A stretch of DNA of 64,000 nt from Pohlia nutans (lineage: Eukaryota > Streptophyta > Bryopsida > Bryales > Mniaceae), in contig CM040086.1 in NCBI GenBank assembly GCA_022496805.1, positions 8,310,501 to 8,374,500 on the forward strand, given 5' to 3'. Made by a program: the position numbers and the translations under genes. Position 1 is the first letter of the stretch. Every line of letters starts with the position of its first letter. Shown here piece by piece: positions 13,900 to 24,495 of this stretch. The notes under the pieces are model-generated. The model ran no database searches. It was not told the DNA's origin and was given only the letters and a program-made list of their open reading frames with translations.

Positions 13900-14214
13900 A
13901 GGTAACTATACCTTAAGGCGTCCACCTTACCAAATGAGCCTATTAACACACATAAAACAAAAAATATTTTCAATGGGTCTTATTAGCAAGTTCAAGAGGA
14001 TTCTAACACACTTTAGAATGCATTATTTGGACACCGTATGAATAAGTTTTGAATTTCCAAAGTGCTGACTATAGGTTGACCATGAAGCAACCCTAAACTT
14101 TGATGTTCAGATTGCGCACATTCTCATCAATATCAAGGTGTCAGAATCTACTTATTATGGAAGTTTGAGTTAGGGACGATTTAAAGAAAATGTCGCTTTT
14201 AGATATAGTTACCT
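13900..14214. mobile_element. TA-flanked MITE, family AGGTAACTATACC, copy 1
   Basis: The ends AGGTAACTATACCTTAA and TAGATATAGTTACCT are inverted, with TA outside each (13898-13899 and 14215-14216). A second copy at 20630-21198 is interrupted by a hAT-type MITE. The TA target suggests Tc1/mariner. Confidence 0.75.
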
Positions 14215-14287
14215 TAGTGAATTATCAATAGCTGACAGTAGAATCGTTTCCAAATGAATCACAAAAAGAATTAAAAAGAAACAAAGA

Positions 14288-14530
14288 TGTAGAAATTGTA
14301 GCCTCTAAAGAATCAACTAACCTCATTTGGGGCTTAAGTTTTTTTTTGAAGTAGTTTTGAGTAGGTCCTATATAGACTTCTTTTTGTTCATATATATATA
14401 AAACCACCACATGCAATGTTCACTAGTGATTTTGGTGATTTTAGTCACATTTGAATTATGTTTTTGACAATACAAACAATTGTATTTGTCATTTTAAAAC
14501 CATGAATATTTGGTTCCATAGGAGTTTCAA
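14288..14530. mobile_element. TTAA-MITE, 236-bp subfamily, degenerate copy
   Basis: It aligns in inverse orientation with 16816-17051: GAGTAGGTCCTATATAGACTT, the ACATGCA.TG block and CATTTTAAAACCATGAA all match in order. Both termini have decayed, so the borders are approximate. Confidence 0.6.
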
Positions 14531-15156
14531 ATGTTGTCTCATTGTTTAGGGTGAAATTTTAATCGTTAATATTGAGAGGTGTGGTGCATTTATATTGTGT
14601 GGTGCTCATTACGAAAACCTAATTACTATCTATCAAGCAGAGGGGGACATGCTAGTATTCACTAACATTATAGCATCTCCACCAACATACTATATAGGCC
14701 TGTGGCTCTGGAAAAATGAATGTGCATGGATTGTCAAAAAAAAATTGAAGGGAGACTGACCACAACGACCCAGTTGAGGGCCCTCAAAACAACTAAAGCT
14801 GGTGTATCTTCGATCTCTTCTTAATTGCACATCATGAATCTTGCACAATCCATGTAAGTGGCTTATATACTATTTTCAGATTCTAATTGAGTGATGTTGG
14901 TGGGAACTACAAGGTGAAGCCTCAGTTCATTTTTTTGTCCTTTTTTTTTTCCAACAACTGAACAACCTCCATTGTGAAGGATAACATACAACAGCCAAGG
15001 CGCCTGAGAGGGGAAGGTCTCACTTTCTGGATGATGTTCAGAGTTGCTGGTGGAGATGGTGTATGCATTAGGTCATGCATGAGAAATGCACGTTTGTTTG
15101 AGGCTTCCAGGGAAGAAGACAAGGAATTGAAGGCTCTCATCCACCACCAAGCTACC
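14531..15156. other. intergenic, nothing supported
   Basis: A weak inverted pair (CATCTCCACCAACAT near 14670 and GATGTTGGTGGG near 14894) suggests a worn foldback element. No gene. Confidence 0.4.
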
Positions 15157-15158
15157 TA

Positions 15159-15575
15159 AGGTGGTTACCCCATTCCCAACTGGCTCCTTTTACCAACACC
15201 TAGGGGCATTATCCACAATCAATGCTCCAACGGTGTTGGTTGTAGCATGAGTTACTGTTGGTAATGGGTTCTTTCTTGTTGGTTTTAGTATGTGTAAGTG
15301 TGGTTATGGATTCGTTGTTGTTGGTTCAAGCATCTTTACTGTGTGCAATACAAATCTTCTTTAGACAGAAAGAGGTGTACCTATATGACGTGAATGGGAT
15401 GCGTCATACTTCAACTTTGAAAATTTGTAACTAATTCATTCTTCATCCAAAAATTATGTTTCAACTTGTGTTGGAATCTAATTCTTCTTGTCTATCTCTA
15501 AAAATTAATACCACTAAATAATTTCAATGCCTCATATCCGTATTTCTTATTCAGTTGGGAATGGGGTAACCACCT
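15159..15575. mobile_element. TA-flanked MITE, family AGGTGGTTACCCC, copy 2 (417 bp)
   Basis: Inverse-orientation twin of 5092-5508, with the same length and only scattered differences. TA lies outside each end (15157-15158 and 15576-15577). Non-coding. Confidence 0.85.
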
Positions 15576-15853
15576 TATTGAGTTAACTTAGTATTGGAGC
15601 GGCTGTGTCAGGATGGAGTCATTTGCAGCCGCAAGCTCACGCAGTCATGCGTGTAGGAGCCTGTGCACTGACAACCCTCGTCAATCAGTCAGCTTCAATC
15701 ATACACGCAATATGTCTGTCAGTCCACTTCAATTCCTCATCTGTGGAATGATAAAATACCAGCTTGTTTGACTCACCCTATTCAGTAACATGCATTGGCT
15801 CTACACTAGATTATGTGGAATATTTCACTCAACAATATTTCATAAGTAGTTAC

Positions 15854-16196
15854 TACCGTACGTGGAAGGCAGGGTCGGCACTTTCATGTTGAATAATTAA
15901 TAAAATTTGAAACAGTATAGGTCGGCACTTTCAAAAGTAATTATTAAGAAATCGGCTATTAATAGCTAACATTAAAAAAAATTGGCTGCTAAATATTTTA
16001 TTTTATTTTTTGCGTCGAGTGTTATGTTTTCATCCGATTTCGTTGAGTGTTATGTTTTGTGTTTGTTTTATTTATTTTTGGCTTTTTGTTGACTTTATTT
16101 TTGTTGATTTCGACAAAATACATAATAATCTTATTTATTTTTTCGGCATTTTTTTGGGGGATTATTTTCTGCCGACCCTGCCTTCCATGTACGGTA
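15854..16196. mobile_element. foldback family TACCGTACGTGGAAGG, intact copy
   Basis: The left end TACCGTACGTGGAAGGCAGG matches the complement of the right end (27-bp inverted repeat, one mismatch). A second copy at 48559-49452 carries a TTAA-MITE insertion. This copy shows the empty site as ACAAAATACATAATAATC. No target duplication was resolved. Confidence 0.75.
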
Positions 16197-16811
16197 GTGA
16201 ACAGGTGGAGGCTCAAGGTGATGAGTAGAGTGCATGAAGAAAAGAAAGTGGACATGAAGGCTACTGAATGTTATGCTGGCCACATTCTACCAGAAATCCA
16301 CTATTCAGGTATTTATGTTCTTACTACTCCACCCATATACCGGTACCCTGCATGATAACATTTTGAGTTTACTAACGATATATATGGGATATCCGCAAGC
16401 CTGAGAATTTTTTGATTGTACACACATTAATTTCGTGCATGCATTATAAGGCCATTGTAGTTGTTGCGTGGTTGTTGCATTATTGAATGGTTAGCTTGTT
16501 TTGGATAGGCGAAGTCTGATCGCTCTGAGTCAGGGACCATAGAAACAGTGCTCTACTGTTCTTGTCAATCAGCAGGTTTCCTTTGACAAGGATTTGGCAT
16601 GCAATTGAAGACGTACTCCAGCCGATGACATCCACAAACCCGTGCATTGCTGGAGACATAATTCAAATGGCATCATCAATCTACACTGGTTTCTTTGTGG
16701 CCATGTTTACTGAGTTTTTTTTAATGGTTCAGAAACAGAAAGTTCATGCAGGATACTCTTTATACAAAGAGGGGAGGTTCAGAGATAAGAACATTCATAT
16801 TGAATCATGTG
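16197..16811. other. intergenic, nothing recognised
   Basis: Short frames only; no domain or repeat border seen. Confidence 0.45.
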
Positions 16812-16815
16812 TTAA

Positions 16816-17051
16816 CCCCTAAAGGACCAAGGATTTCATGGTTTTAAAATGAAAAATTCAATTAATCATACTCTGAAATATATAATTCAGTTGAGACTAA
16901 AATTTGTATCACTGGAATCATTGAAGAGTAATGCATATGATGATCAAGAAACAAACAAATTTGAACAAAAGGAAGTCCACAAAGAACCTACTCAAAACTG
17001 CTAATTTTTTTTTATATGAGGCCCAATTTGGACTTGCTGGTCTTTTAGGGG
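16816..17051. mobile_element. TTAA-MITE, 236-bp subfamily, intact copy
   Basis: The left end CCCCTAAAGGACCA and right end TGGTCTTTTAGGGG are inverted, with TTAA on both sides (16812-16815 and 17052-17055). It is the reference copy for its subfamily. Related copies are at 14288, 34872 and 52043. Confidence 0.85.
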
Positions 17052-17055
17052 TTAA

Positions 17056-17850
17056 AATTTGTGTTGTTTTAGTCTTGTACCAGAGGAGGGTCAGTTCTTG
17101 GAGCAATGGGCAAAATGTCAACCTCACACCATTAATACAAAATAAATGCAACATCGCACTTTGAATTTGCTATCTTTCCAGTATATGTGGAAGATTACTC
17201 CTGAAGCACCTCGTGAAGGATATCACTTTGAAGGCATACACAGATAATCTTTATTTAACATTAAGCATTCAGGTGTGCATGAGTGGTGAAAGAGTAGTGC
17301 TCACCAACTGTGTTTACATGCTGCTCATTCCAAATATATTATCGAGGATAGCAACTGTTCTATGTGTGTAAGCTTCATAGTGTAAACTTACCCCATTTGT
17401 GCTTGAGTTTGTAGGGCTCGCACAGTTCCCAATGGCAAAGTGATTTACACTCATGCATAGAAAGAACACACATAGAGAAGATCATTCACCTCAAAATAAT
17501 TGTAGAAACTATTTGGATGTAGCCATCCGAACTGGTAGAATGTCATTTTGACATCCCGACCGGATCCTTGGCAAACAACTATCAAATCCTGGTGACTTAA
17601 CTAGTGGAACCACCCCAACAGACTCCATTCAAGCTGGCCTTCAATGGGACAGAGTTACTCTTCAATTCTCTGAAAGTGATATATACAGAGACAGTGGGCT
17701 GTGACTCATGCAGCCAGTATGCTGGGAGATGGTCACATGTAGAAACAATCCCAGCCACCAATAGATTTCTATTTCCAAAAAGTAAAGATAGTTTGTTTGC
17801 TTGTTTATAAATTATTTTTTCATTGGTTCATCGATCTAACTTAACCCGGG
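17056..17850. other. intergenic, no gene
   Basis: No coding similarity recognised on either strand and no clear element borders. Confidence 0.45.
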
Positions 17851-17955
17851 GAATGGCCTGATATGGGTACCACTTTTACGGGTCTCACACAGTGTGACTT
17901 ATGTCTAACTTATTTTGTTTGTACTAGAAATTCCGTCTTTAACACCATGTATATA

Positions 17956-19596
17956 CAGTGCCTAGCATAAATAGTCGTACAGAGGAAGCTAATTGAAAGA
18001 ATTTGCTACCATTCTTACAGATTACATCATAAAATTGAATGTAAAAGTGTATAAGAGCATATAGTTGCAACAAATATATAGTACAACTTTCGAAGTTGAA
18101 ATGTGAACCCAAAAAATTTAGTTTAATTCAAATATACAACTAAGATGTACAATTCTTTTTGCAAGAACTAGAAACATTGTGCATACTTGTATAAAATGAA
18201 AGTACAAGCTACAAAATGACTTTACAACTCAAGAATGCAATGTCTAAGCAATCCAAATGACTACCACCGAGTATAGCCACCTTTTGCTTTATAAACATCA
18301 GTAGCTCGTTGAGGCATAGAGCATATCAACTTCCTAACAACATCAACTTCAATACTATACCAAATTTCTTGTATCTTCTCCCATAAATCACTCTTGCTAG
18401 TAGGTTTCCACTCAGACCTTCTCATGCGACGATCTACTTCATTCCAAAGGTGTTCTATAGGATTGAGGTCGGGAGATTGTGGTGGATGCCAAATAAGCTT
18501 GAACTTCTGTGCAAGCAACCAATCTACAACATAATTTGCAGTATGCTTTGGATCATTATCGTGCTGAAAAATGACACTCTCTTCCTCTAAACCTTGCATG
18601 CGTATAGTCTCCATAAGTTTTGTCTCCAAAATCTCTTGATATATGTATCTATCCATCTTCCCTTCAATCAAATGAAGCTTACCAACTCCTTCCCATTTCA
18701 TGCAACCCCAAACCATTATACTTCCTCCCCCATGTTTAATTGAACATTGCACATGCTGCTTTAAAAGACTTTCTCCACTCTTTCTCCAACAATATTGCCG
18801 TCCATCTGAGCCAAAGAGGTTGAATTTTGACTCATCAGAGAAGATGACAAAACTCCAATCTTCCCAAGTGAAACGATTACACTTCTTTGCCCATTGAAAA
18901 CGTCGTTCTCGATGCTTCTTAGTCAAAAATGGCTTCTTGACCTTCACACGTGCTTGCAGGCCTTGCCTCTAAAGACTCCTTCTAACTGTATCATCACTCA
19001 ATTGCATGCCCATAGACCTTAACTCTCTTCCTATAGCTGCAACAGTACTAGTACTTTGATTGTTTAATTTCCTCACAATATCACGATCATCGCGCTCATC
19101 AAGAATTCGAGGTCTACCAAGTGAAATTTTGTCTTTCACACTCCCTCTCTCACCAAATCTTCGTACTATATCACTGCAAGTACTTCGAGGAACACCCAAT
19201 AGTGCTGAAATTTGACCATAGGAACTGCCTCGCTTGTGCATCTCCAAAACCGCCTTTCTCTCACTCTCACATCTCCTAGGAGCCATTATGAGTCACTGGA
19301 AACCTCTCTTGAACTCTGAAAGATGTTGCACATGAAATCTTGAAAGCAATGTTAGCATTAAGATGGTGGTGGTGTGCACAACTTGTGTGCATATTAAGTT
19401 GTACACACCACCTGCAGATATTTCGTTTTGGAGAGCTTCCATGTGGCTAATTTCAAAAGATATGCTTCTAATTAGATGCCATGTGTTCTTTGTCATTAAT
19501 GCAAGCCAAAAAATCCCCTACAGGTTGACTTTTTGATCACTGCTCTTTCTATTTCGGGAATATCATTCGCTGTTCGAACACTTGTGCTAACCACTG
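17956..19596 (-). mobile_element. Tc1-like DNA transposon (1,641 bp), TA target
   Basis: The left end CAGTGCCTAGCATAAATAG and right end (complement) CAGTGGTTAGCACAAGTG form about 25-bp imperfect inverted repeats. TA is duplicated at 17954-17955 and 19597-19598. The uninterrupted relative at 13541-13765 shows the empty site. Length and organisation (single intronless transposase on the minus strand) are typical of Tc1 elements. Confidence 0.9.
18261..19286 (-). pseudogene. Tc1-like (DD34E) transposase with one in-frame TAG
   Basis: Starting at the ATG at 19286 the frame runs 341 codons, the normal Tc1 transposase length, broken only by a TAG at codon 106 (18969-18971). The N-terminal half has two helix-turn-helix-like segments (ISALLGVPRSTCSDIVRR, then VAAIGRELRSMGMQLSDDTV) joined by a GRPR-like hook (LGRPRIL). 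The C-terminal DDE domain shows FSDES (Asp151), FQHDNDPKH (Asp243) and LNPIEHLW (Glu278). The last pair is separated by 34 residues, the DD34E signature of Tc1. Plant mariner/Stowaway transposases are normally DD39D (family knowledge). The element looks recently active but this copy is disabled unless the stop is read through. Confidence 0.88.
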
Positions 19597-19679
19597 TAGT
19601 TGCAGCCATGGTGTCTATAACACCTTCTAATTTTTGTAATTTTCCAATGTTTTCTTCTTATCAAAAAGATATTTCATGT

Positions 19680-19763
19680 ACACTTCATGTACATTTGAGC
19701 CATGCTAATATCTATTTTTGAAGCTAGCATCTACTTCTGTTCAAAGGGTTGGTATGTTTAGGG
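19680..19763. mobile_element. TTAA-MITE fragment, 322-bp subfamily
   Basis: In inverse orientation this matches the left part of 57035-57356, ending GGTTGGTATGTTTAGGGG. The flanking tetranucleotide reads TTAG instead of TTAA. Only about 85 bp of the element is recognisable. Confidence 0.6.
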
Positions 19764-19948
19764 GTTAGGAATGGAAATATATTCATGCGGTCAATCACCT
19801 GGTGGTCTCTGATGTGCACAGTCTGCAATCTTGGATTCCTTCTGCAACCTGAGTTGAATATTGTAGTTGTAGCAACAACAAGCATTGATCGGCGGAGGCA
19901 GTGAAAATTAGATCCACACCCCTGTTGGGTTTGTTGTCTATGCCCCAC

Positions 19949-20080
19949 CGGGGAGAGACTATGGAAACGCTTCGTTTTTGAGGAGTTACCAAGAGTTACG
20001 TGGCTGGATAGTAAAAGGAAGTCGTAAAAGAAAATTTAGGGTAAGTACTAATGCAGAGACTCCGCGACTAGCCGCTTGTT
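19949..20080. repeat. dispersed repeat pair, copy 1
   Basis: GAGACTATGGAAACGCTTC to CTAGCCGCTTGTT is repeated in the same orientation at 39512-39645 with about one difference per ten bases. No inverted ends or coding potential seen. Confidence 0.6.
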
Positions 20081-20199
20081 CTGTAATCTTTTGCAATATA
20101 AATTATTTTTATGAGCACCAAATAAATAAATAAACAAGCGGATCTACTCCAATACAATCACTTCTTAGACTCTCCTTATGTATTGACATGTTGTCATTA

Positions 20200-20331
20200 C
20201 ACTACTAACGAAGGTGTCACTTCTCACTCGCGAGAATCTGGAACAGTGTGAGAGTTCGCTGGGCAGTGAGTGCAAAGTGGCGCCGTTTGACTCCCCCAAA
20301 GAGTGAAAAGTGATGCCTGCTTCTTGTAGTG
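20200..20331. mobile_element. CACTA-type MITE (132 bp), TSD TTA
   Basis: It starts CACTACTAACGAAGG and ends CTTCTTGTAGTG, with TTA on both sides (20197-20199 and 20332-20334). Related in style to 749-895. Confidence 0.8.
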
Positions 20332-20629
20332 TTACTGAAATCACATACATGTGGGAGCAGATGCTTACAACAATACAGATTTAACAACAAAATCATAGAG
20401 TGATGTTCCTACTTATGCATGCATTTAGTTTAATACATGTGCAGGTGTGCAAAACAACACATTTTTTGAGAACACCTCTGCCAAAGTTGTTGAACATTAT
20501 AAAGATCTAGGCACGTAATAAGGTTGTCATCACTGCAGTCGCACTAGCTTATAACAACACAATTTGACCGACATATATCCCTATGTTGTTCTAAGTTGTT
20601 CTCTCCACTGTCTTCTGAGTATTCGCATA

Positions 20630-21198
20630 AGGTAACTATACCTTAAAGCGTTCATCTTACCCACCGTTGAGCCTATTTACACACATAAAATAGAAAATAT
20701 TTTTAGTAAGTCTTAATAGCAAGTTCAAGAGGATTCCAATGCACTTTAGCATACATTATTTGGACACCATATGAATTTCCAAAGTACTGACTATAGGTTG
20801 ACCTTAAAGCGACTCTAAACTCTGATGTTCAGATTGTGCACATTCTCATCAACACTTGGGGAGGTCACTCTTTGTATCATTTGGGTATCACGTGTGAACA
20901 AAGGGTATTTAAAAGTATCCTAAAAATTAAAAATAATTATTACTATAATTAGTAATATATCAAGAATATTCTCATGTTTATTCTTGTAATGAATTGTGAG
21001 CATCCTATATTAATGTAAATCATTTATAAAAATTATCTTCAAAGATTTATTTTGACCCTTTCTTTGTTCGCACGTTGTTACGTAATATTTGGAAGTGACC
21101 TCACCGAGCATCAACAATAGGATGTCAGAATCTACTTATTATGAAAGATTGAGCTATGGACGCTTTAAGGAAATGGTCGCTTTTAGATATAGGTACCT
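20630..21198. mobile_element. TA-flanked MITE, family AGGTAACTATACC, copy 2, interrupted
   Basis: It aligns with 13900-14214 at both ends, with TA outside each end (20628-20629 and 21199-21200). The extra length is the nested hAT-type MITE 20855-21108. Confidence 0.8.
20855..21108. mobile_element. hAT-type MITE (254 bp), TSD CATCAACA
   Basis: The ends CTTGGGGAGGTCACT and AGTGACCTCACCGAG are inverted. CATCAACA is duplicated outside both (20847-20854 and 21109-21116). A second 254-bp copy lies at 47263-47516. The 8-bp duplication indicates the hAT superfamily. Confidence 0.85.
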
Positions 21199-21225
21199 TA
21201 CATGCAGATTGATATTGCTACTTAA

Positions 21226-21781
21226 CCCCTAAACGTCCACGCATCGAGTTACTGGATGTTTGTTGGTCAAACCCAATTTTGATCTTGAAGATGACTTTTT
21301 TTGCTAATACACCCAACTAAGAAAATGAAGTTTATTAAGTCTAGTTTGTACTCCACTTTTCAAATCTTGAAAATTCCAATTATTGAGTATTTTATTGCTT
21401 GTGCAAGCTTTGTAGGTTAAGGTTTGAATTACACTACATAGGAATGATAGGATTTTCAACTTTCGAATTTCAAAATTGAAATAAAAAGTTTCTATGGAAA
21501 ACATATCATGTGATTCTCCATTGTAATTTGTACCTGCTCCCAAAAAAATATTAAATTTTTAAAGCTTTTTTGTAATAAAAAATATTTTTTGAAGTATTTG
21601 ACTTAAAAATTTGTTAAAAATGCTGTATTAAATTAAAAAATCTGAAAATTTCAAGACTGATAGGAAACATTCAACTCCATGCATGAAAAATATTACAAAA
21701 TATATTTTGATAAATTTTGAAGACTAAATTCAGTAAATTGTGTAGTTTGACTTTCCTACAAAGGACTGGTACGTTTAAGGG
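21226..21781. mobile_element. TTAA-MITE, 556-bp subfamily, intact copy
   Basis: The left end is CCCCTAAACGTCC and the right end GGTACGTTTAAGG, with TTAA on both sides (21222-21225 and 21782-21785). It aligns along its length with 51486-52030 and with the copia-interrupted copy at 22753. Non-coding. Confidence 0.8.
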
Positions 21782-21785
21782 TTAA

Positions 21786-22748
21786 ATCTAGAGATTGAAC
21801 AGCATCTCATGTGCCTAGTATCATTTTTAATTTCCAGTTTTTCTGGTCATTACCGTATCAGAGACTGAATTCTCTGTTCATGGACGTAAGTGCAGATTGC
21901 AAGGTAGATGTAATGATGGAGGCTCCATTGCCAAGCAAAGGAACTTGCTTCGATCAATTCCTTGATTTTTCAAGGTGATTCAATTGATAATCTAGAGGAG
22001 GTTGCTGGCCAATGGAGGCACTTTGGTGAAAGTAATAGCAGACCTGATGAACATTGCAGAGGTGAACACTATAAAAAACTTGGAAGAAAAAGGTGCATAA
22101 GCTTGTCGTGCAATTATTTTTAGACCACCATACACTCCAGACATAAAACATGTGTAGAATCTTCATTTTCTCATTGAAAGTGTAATCTTTGGAATTAGCA
22201 TGTGTAATTTATCATTGAAAGTGTATTTTCAAGACCTTTCCAATAGTATCATTAAATCCCTCCTAACTTAGTACAGTGAGAATATGAAGATTTTGCACAT
22301 GTTATATATCTATAGTCTAAAGTGATTTTAAAAACTGCACATGTTTAGTACCAAGTTTTCTTATAGTGCCACAAGTGCACACATAGACGGCTCAAAGCAA
22401 ACAAGGGCCTCCAAACATCACAAGTTTCAAGAGAACTTTGTGCACATGTTTTTTATATCAGGAAGGTGTCGATTGAACGTCATAACATTCAGTAGAAATG
22501 GGGGACTGTGCCTTGGCCCTCAAGAGAATATGCAGAATATGTTGCATTGAATGGTCATAACCATCAGTAAGTTAGCTAGTCAAGTTTACAAGAAGTTGCA
22601 AGTTGCCAAGGAACCAACACTGCAGGTGACCAGTGGACTAATCATTTATAGTGACCCTTTTCTATTGCAGATATTGCAGATATTCATGCATAAACATTCT
22701 TAACTTAATAGGATTATATTTTTATAAGTTTCAAGGCCTACCTGGTGC
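21786..22748. other. intergenic, nothing recognised
   Basis: No supported gene or complete repeat in this stretch. Confidence 0.45.
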
Positions 22749-23215
22749 TTAATCCCTAAACGTTGCCGCGATCAAAAAATGGCTTATGACTGAAGTTGAC
22801 TGTTCAATTCTAACTATTGTGTGGTCCAATTCTGTATGTGAAGGGCATTGCTTGGTGATGTCACTCCTTCAAGTTAAATTCAAATCATTCAAGCTATTTT
22901 TAGATTTTACATGGGGTCTCAACTACAAAAAGAATCGTAAAAACGGTTCACCGTGTAGTGTATTTTGAATTTTTTTTGCTTATTCTAAATTTAGGCCATG
23001 AAAATGAGTTCCATTGCATTTGAGCTTAACTAACAAAATGAAGCTTGCCAAGTCTAGTTTCTACTCCACTTTAAAAAAAGTTGGAAAAAATTGAAAATTG
23101 AGTGTTTTATTGTAGTTTACAAGTTTGGTAGGTATTACCAAGGTGTAGCAAAAAAAATCTAAATTTAGATACACGGATGATTTTCATTAACTAAACTTTT
23201 CGTCATTGTAATTTG

Positions 23216-23533
23216 TGTTGAAGTAGGATGATTGCGTGGGCTGAAGTTGCTCATAGCCATGCGCATTAGCTAGAGTAGATGATGCGAATGAGCTAGACTT
23301 GCAACTAGAGAAGTGGTACTAGTTAGAAGTAATGAGAATTGGGTCTCCCAAGTGATATGGGCTGATCCTAGTGTACTAGGAGTGGAGTATGGGCTGATGT
23401 CCCATATGGTTTGCCAAGGGGACTCCCTTGGGTGTGCTACTTAAGAGGGGCAGCCCATGAGTAAAGATCATCTCTTTCCTATGCATTCCAAGTGTTTGTG
23501 TGAGGCTTTGGCATTCTAATCTAACCTTCAATA
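23216..23533 (+). repeat. 5' LTR of the copia element
   Basis: 318 bp, no difference seen from the 3' LTR. It should contain the U3 promoter; I do not see a strong TATA motif I would commit to. Confidence 0.93.
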
Positions 23534-23599
23534 GGTTATGGGCCCACTCATGTGTTTTGCGTGAGTCAAAGATTAGATTGCTCATTGTGTGGAGGTCGT

Positions 23600-23930
23600 G
23601 CGTTGGAGCGCTGATTTGGGAGTATTGGAGCGCTGGTTTGGAACTTTGGAGGGCTGAATTCGAGCTTTGGTGGGCTGATTTCGACATTGGGAGGTATTAC
23701 AATCTTCCTACCTTTGATCTACGTGTTGGAGGGCTGAATTCGCACTTTGGAGCTATCATTTGTTGATTTGGAGCTTTTGGAGCACTTTGGAGCACTTTTG
23801 GAGTTTATACACGTCTACAAGGGCTGAATTGGAGCTTTGGAGCTTATTGGTGCTTGTTGGAGTATATTGGAGCTTATTGGAGCTTATTGTAGCTTATTGG
23901 AGCTTATTGGCTCAATTTGTGCTCAATTTG
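23600..23930 (+). repeat. copia leader, GGAGCTTTGG / GGAGCTTATTGG short repeats
   Basis: Between the 5' LTR and the gag start the leader is unusually long (about 960 nt). Here it repeats GGAGC-T-TTGG units imperfectly, densest at about 23829-23915. Purine-rich G/T repeats give spurious Leu/Ile/Glu-rich frames. A packaging or translation role is only a guess. Confidence 0.6.
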
Positions 23931-24495
23931 TGCACTTGTGTTGTTGCAAGGCACTTTTATGCTTTGAGGCTCTTGGGGTGAGTCTACAATCTGATTTTGG
24001 TATTGCAATTCTTGCAAAAGGGTTTGGAATGTGAGTTATGCCCTTGGAGTGCTCAAAATTAGAGTTTGGGTTAGTGAATGCACAACGGGGCTGATTTGAT
24101 GAATTTCAATGCAATTAGGACTTGAAGGGGCTGAATTTGCATTGATTGAGAGTCCTTGGAAGGCACAAGGGTGTCCATAGGGTGCATTACGTGTTGTGAA
24201 GCACAAGGGTGCTGATTTGAGTGGATTTGAGCCAACGAGTGCGCAATTCTCCTAGTTAGGGTGTTGTGGTATGATATTGTGCAAATTCACTAAGAACCAT
24301 CACGATTGAGTGTTGTGAGGTTGATGTGTAGCACAAAGGTGCTGATTTAGTGTTTGGAATTAGTTTGGAGGCATTAGAAGCACGTACGTGTGCAATTTGC
24401 CTCACAAATCACAAAATTGTCAAAAATCATAAAAACAATTTTTCTTAGCTTTCTAGGGGCTGAATTTTGTGAGCATACGTCCTTCAATCAAGGAT

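Larger units (their letters stand above)
17851..19676. repeat. dispersed repeat (as 13541-13765) split by a Tc1-like insertion
   Basis: 17851-17955 and 19597-19676 together align with 13541-13710: TGATATGGGTACCAC and ACACCATGTATATA before the break, then CAGCCATGGTGTCTATAACA after it. The break carries a duplicated TA. The right end is overtaken near 19677 by a partial TTAA-MITE. Confidence 0.75.

Noticed and set aside
16022..16355. Overlapping ORFs of 70-100 codons on both strands
   Set aside because: They lie in the T-rich end of the foldback element 15854-16196 and have no domain similarity.
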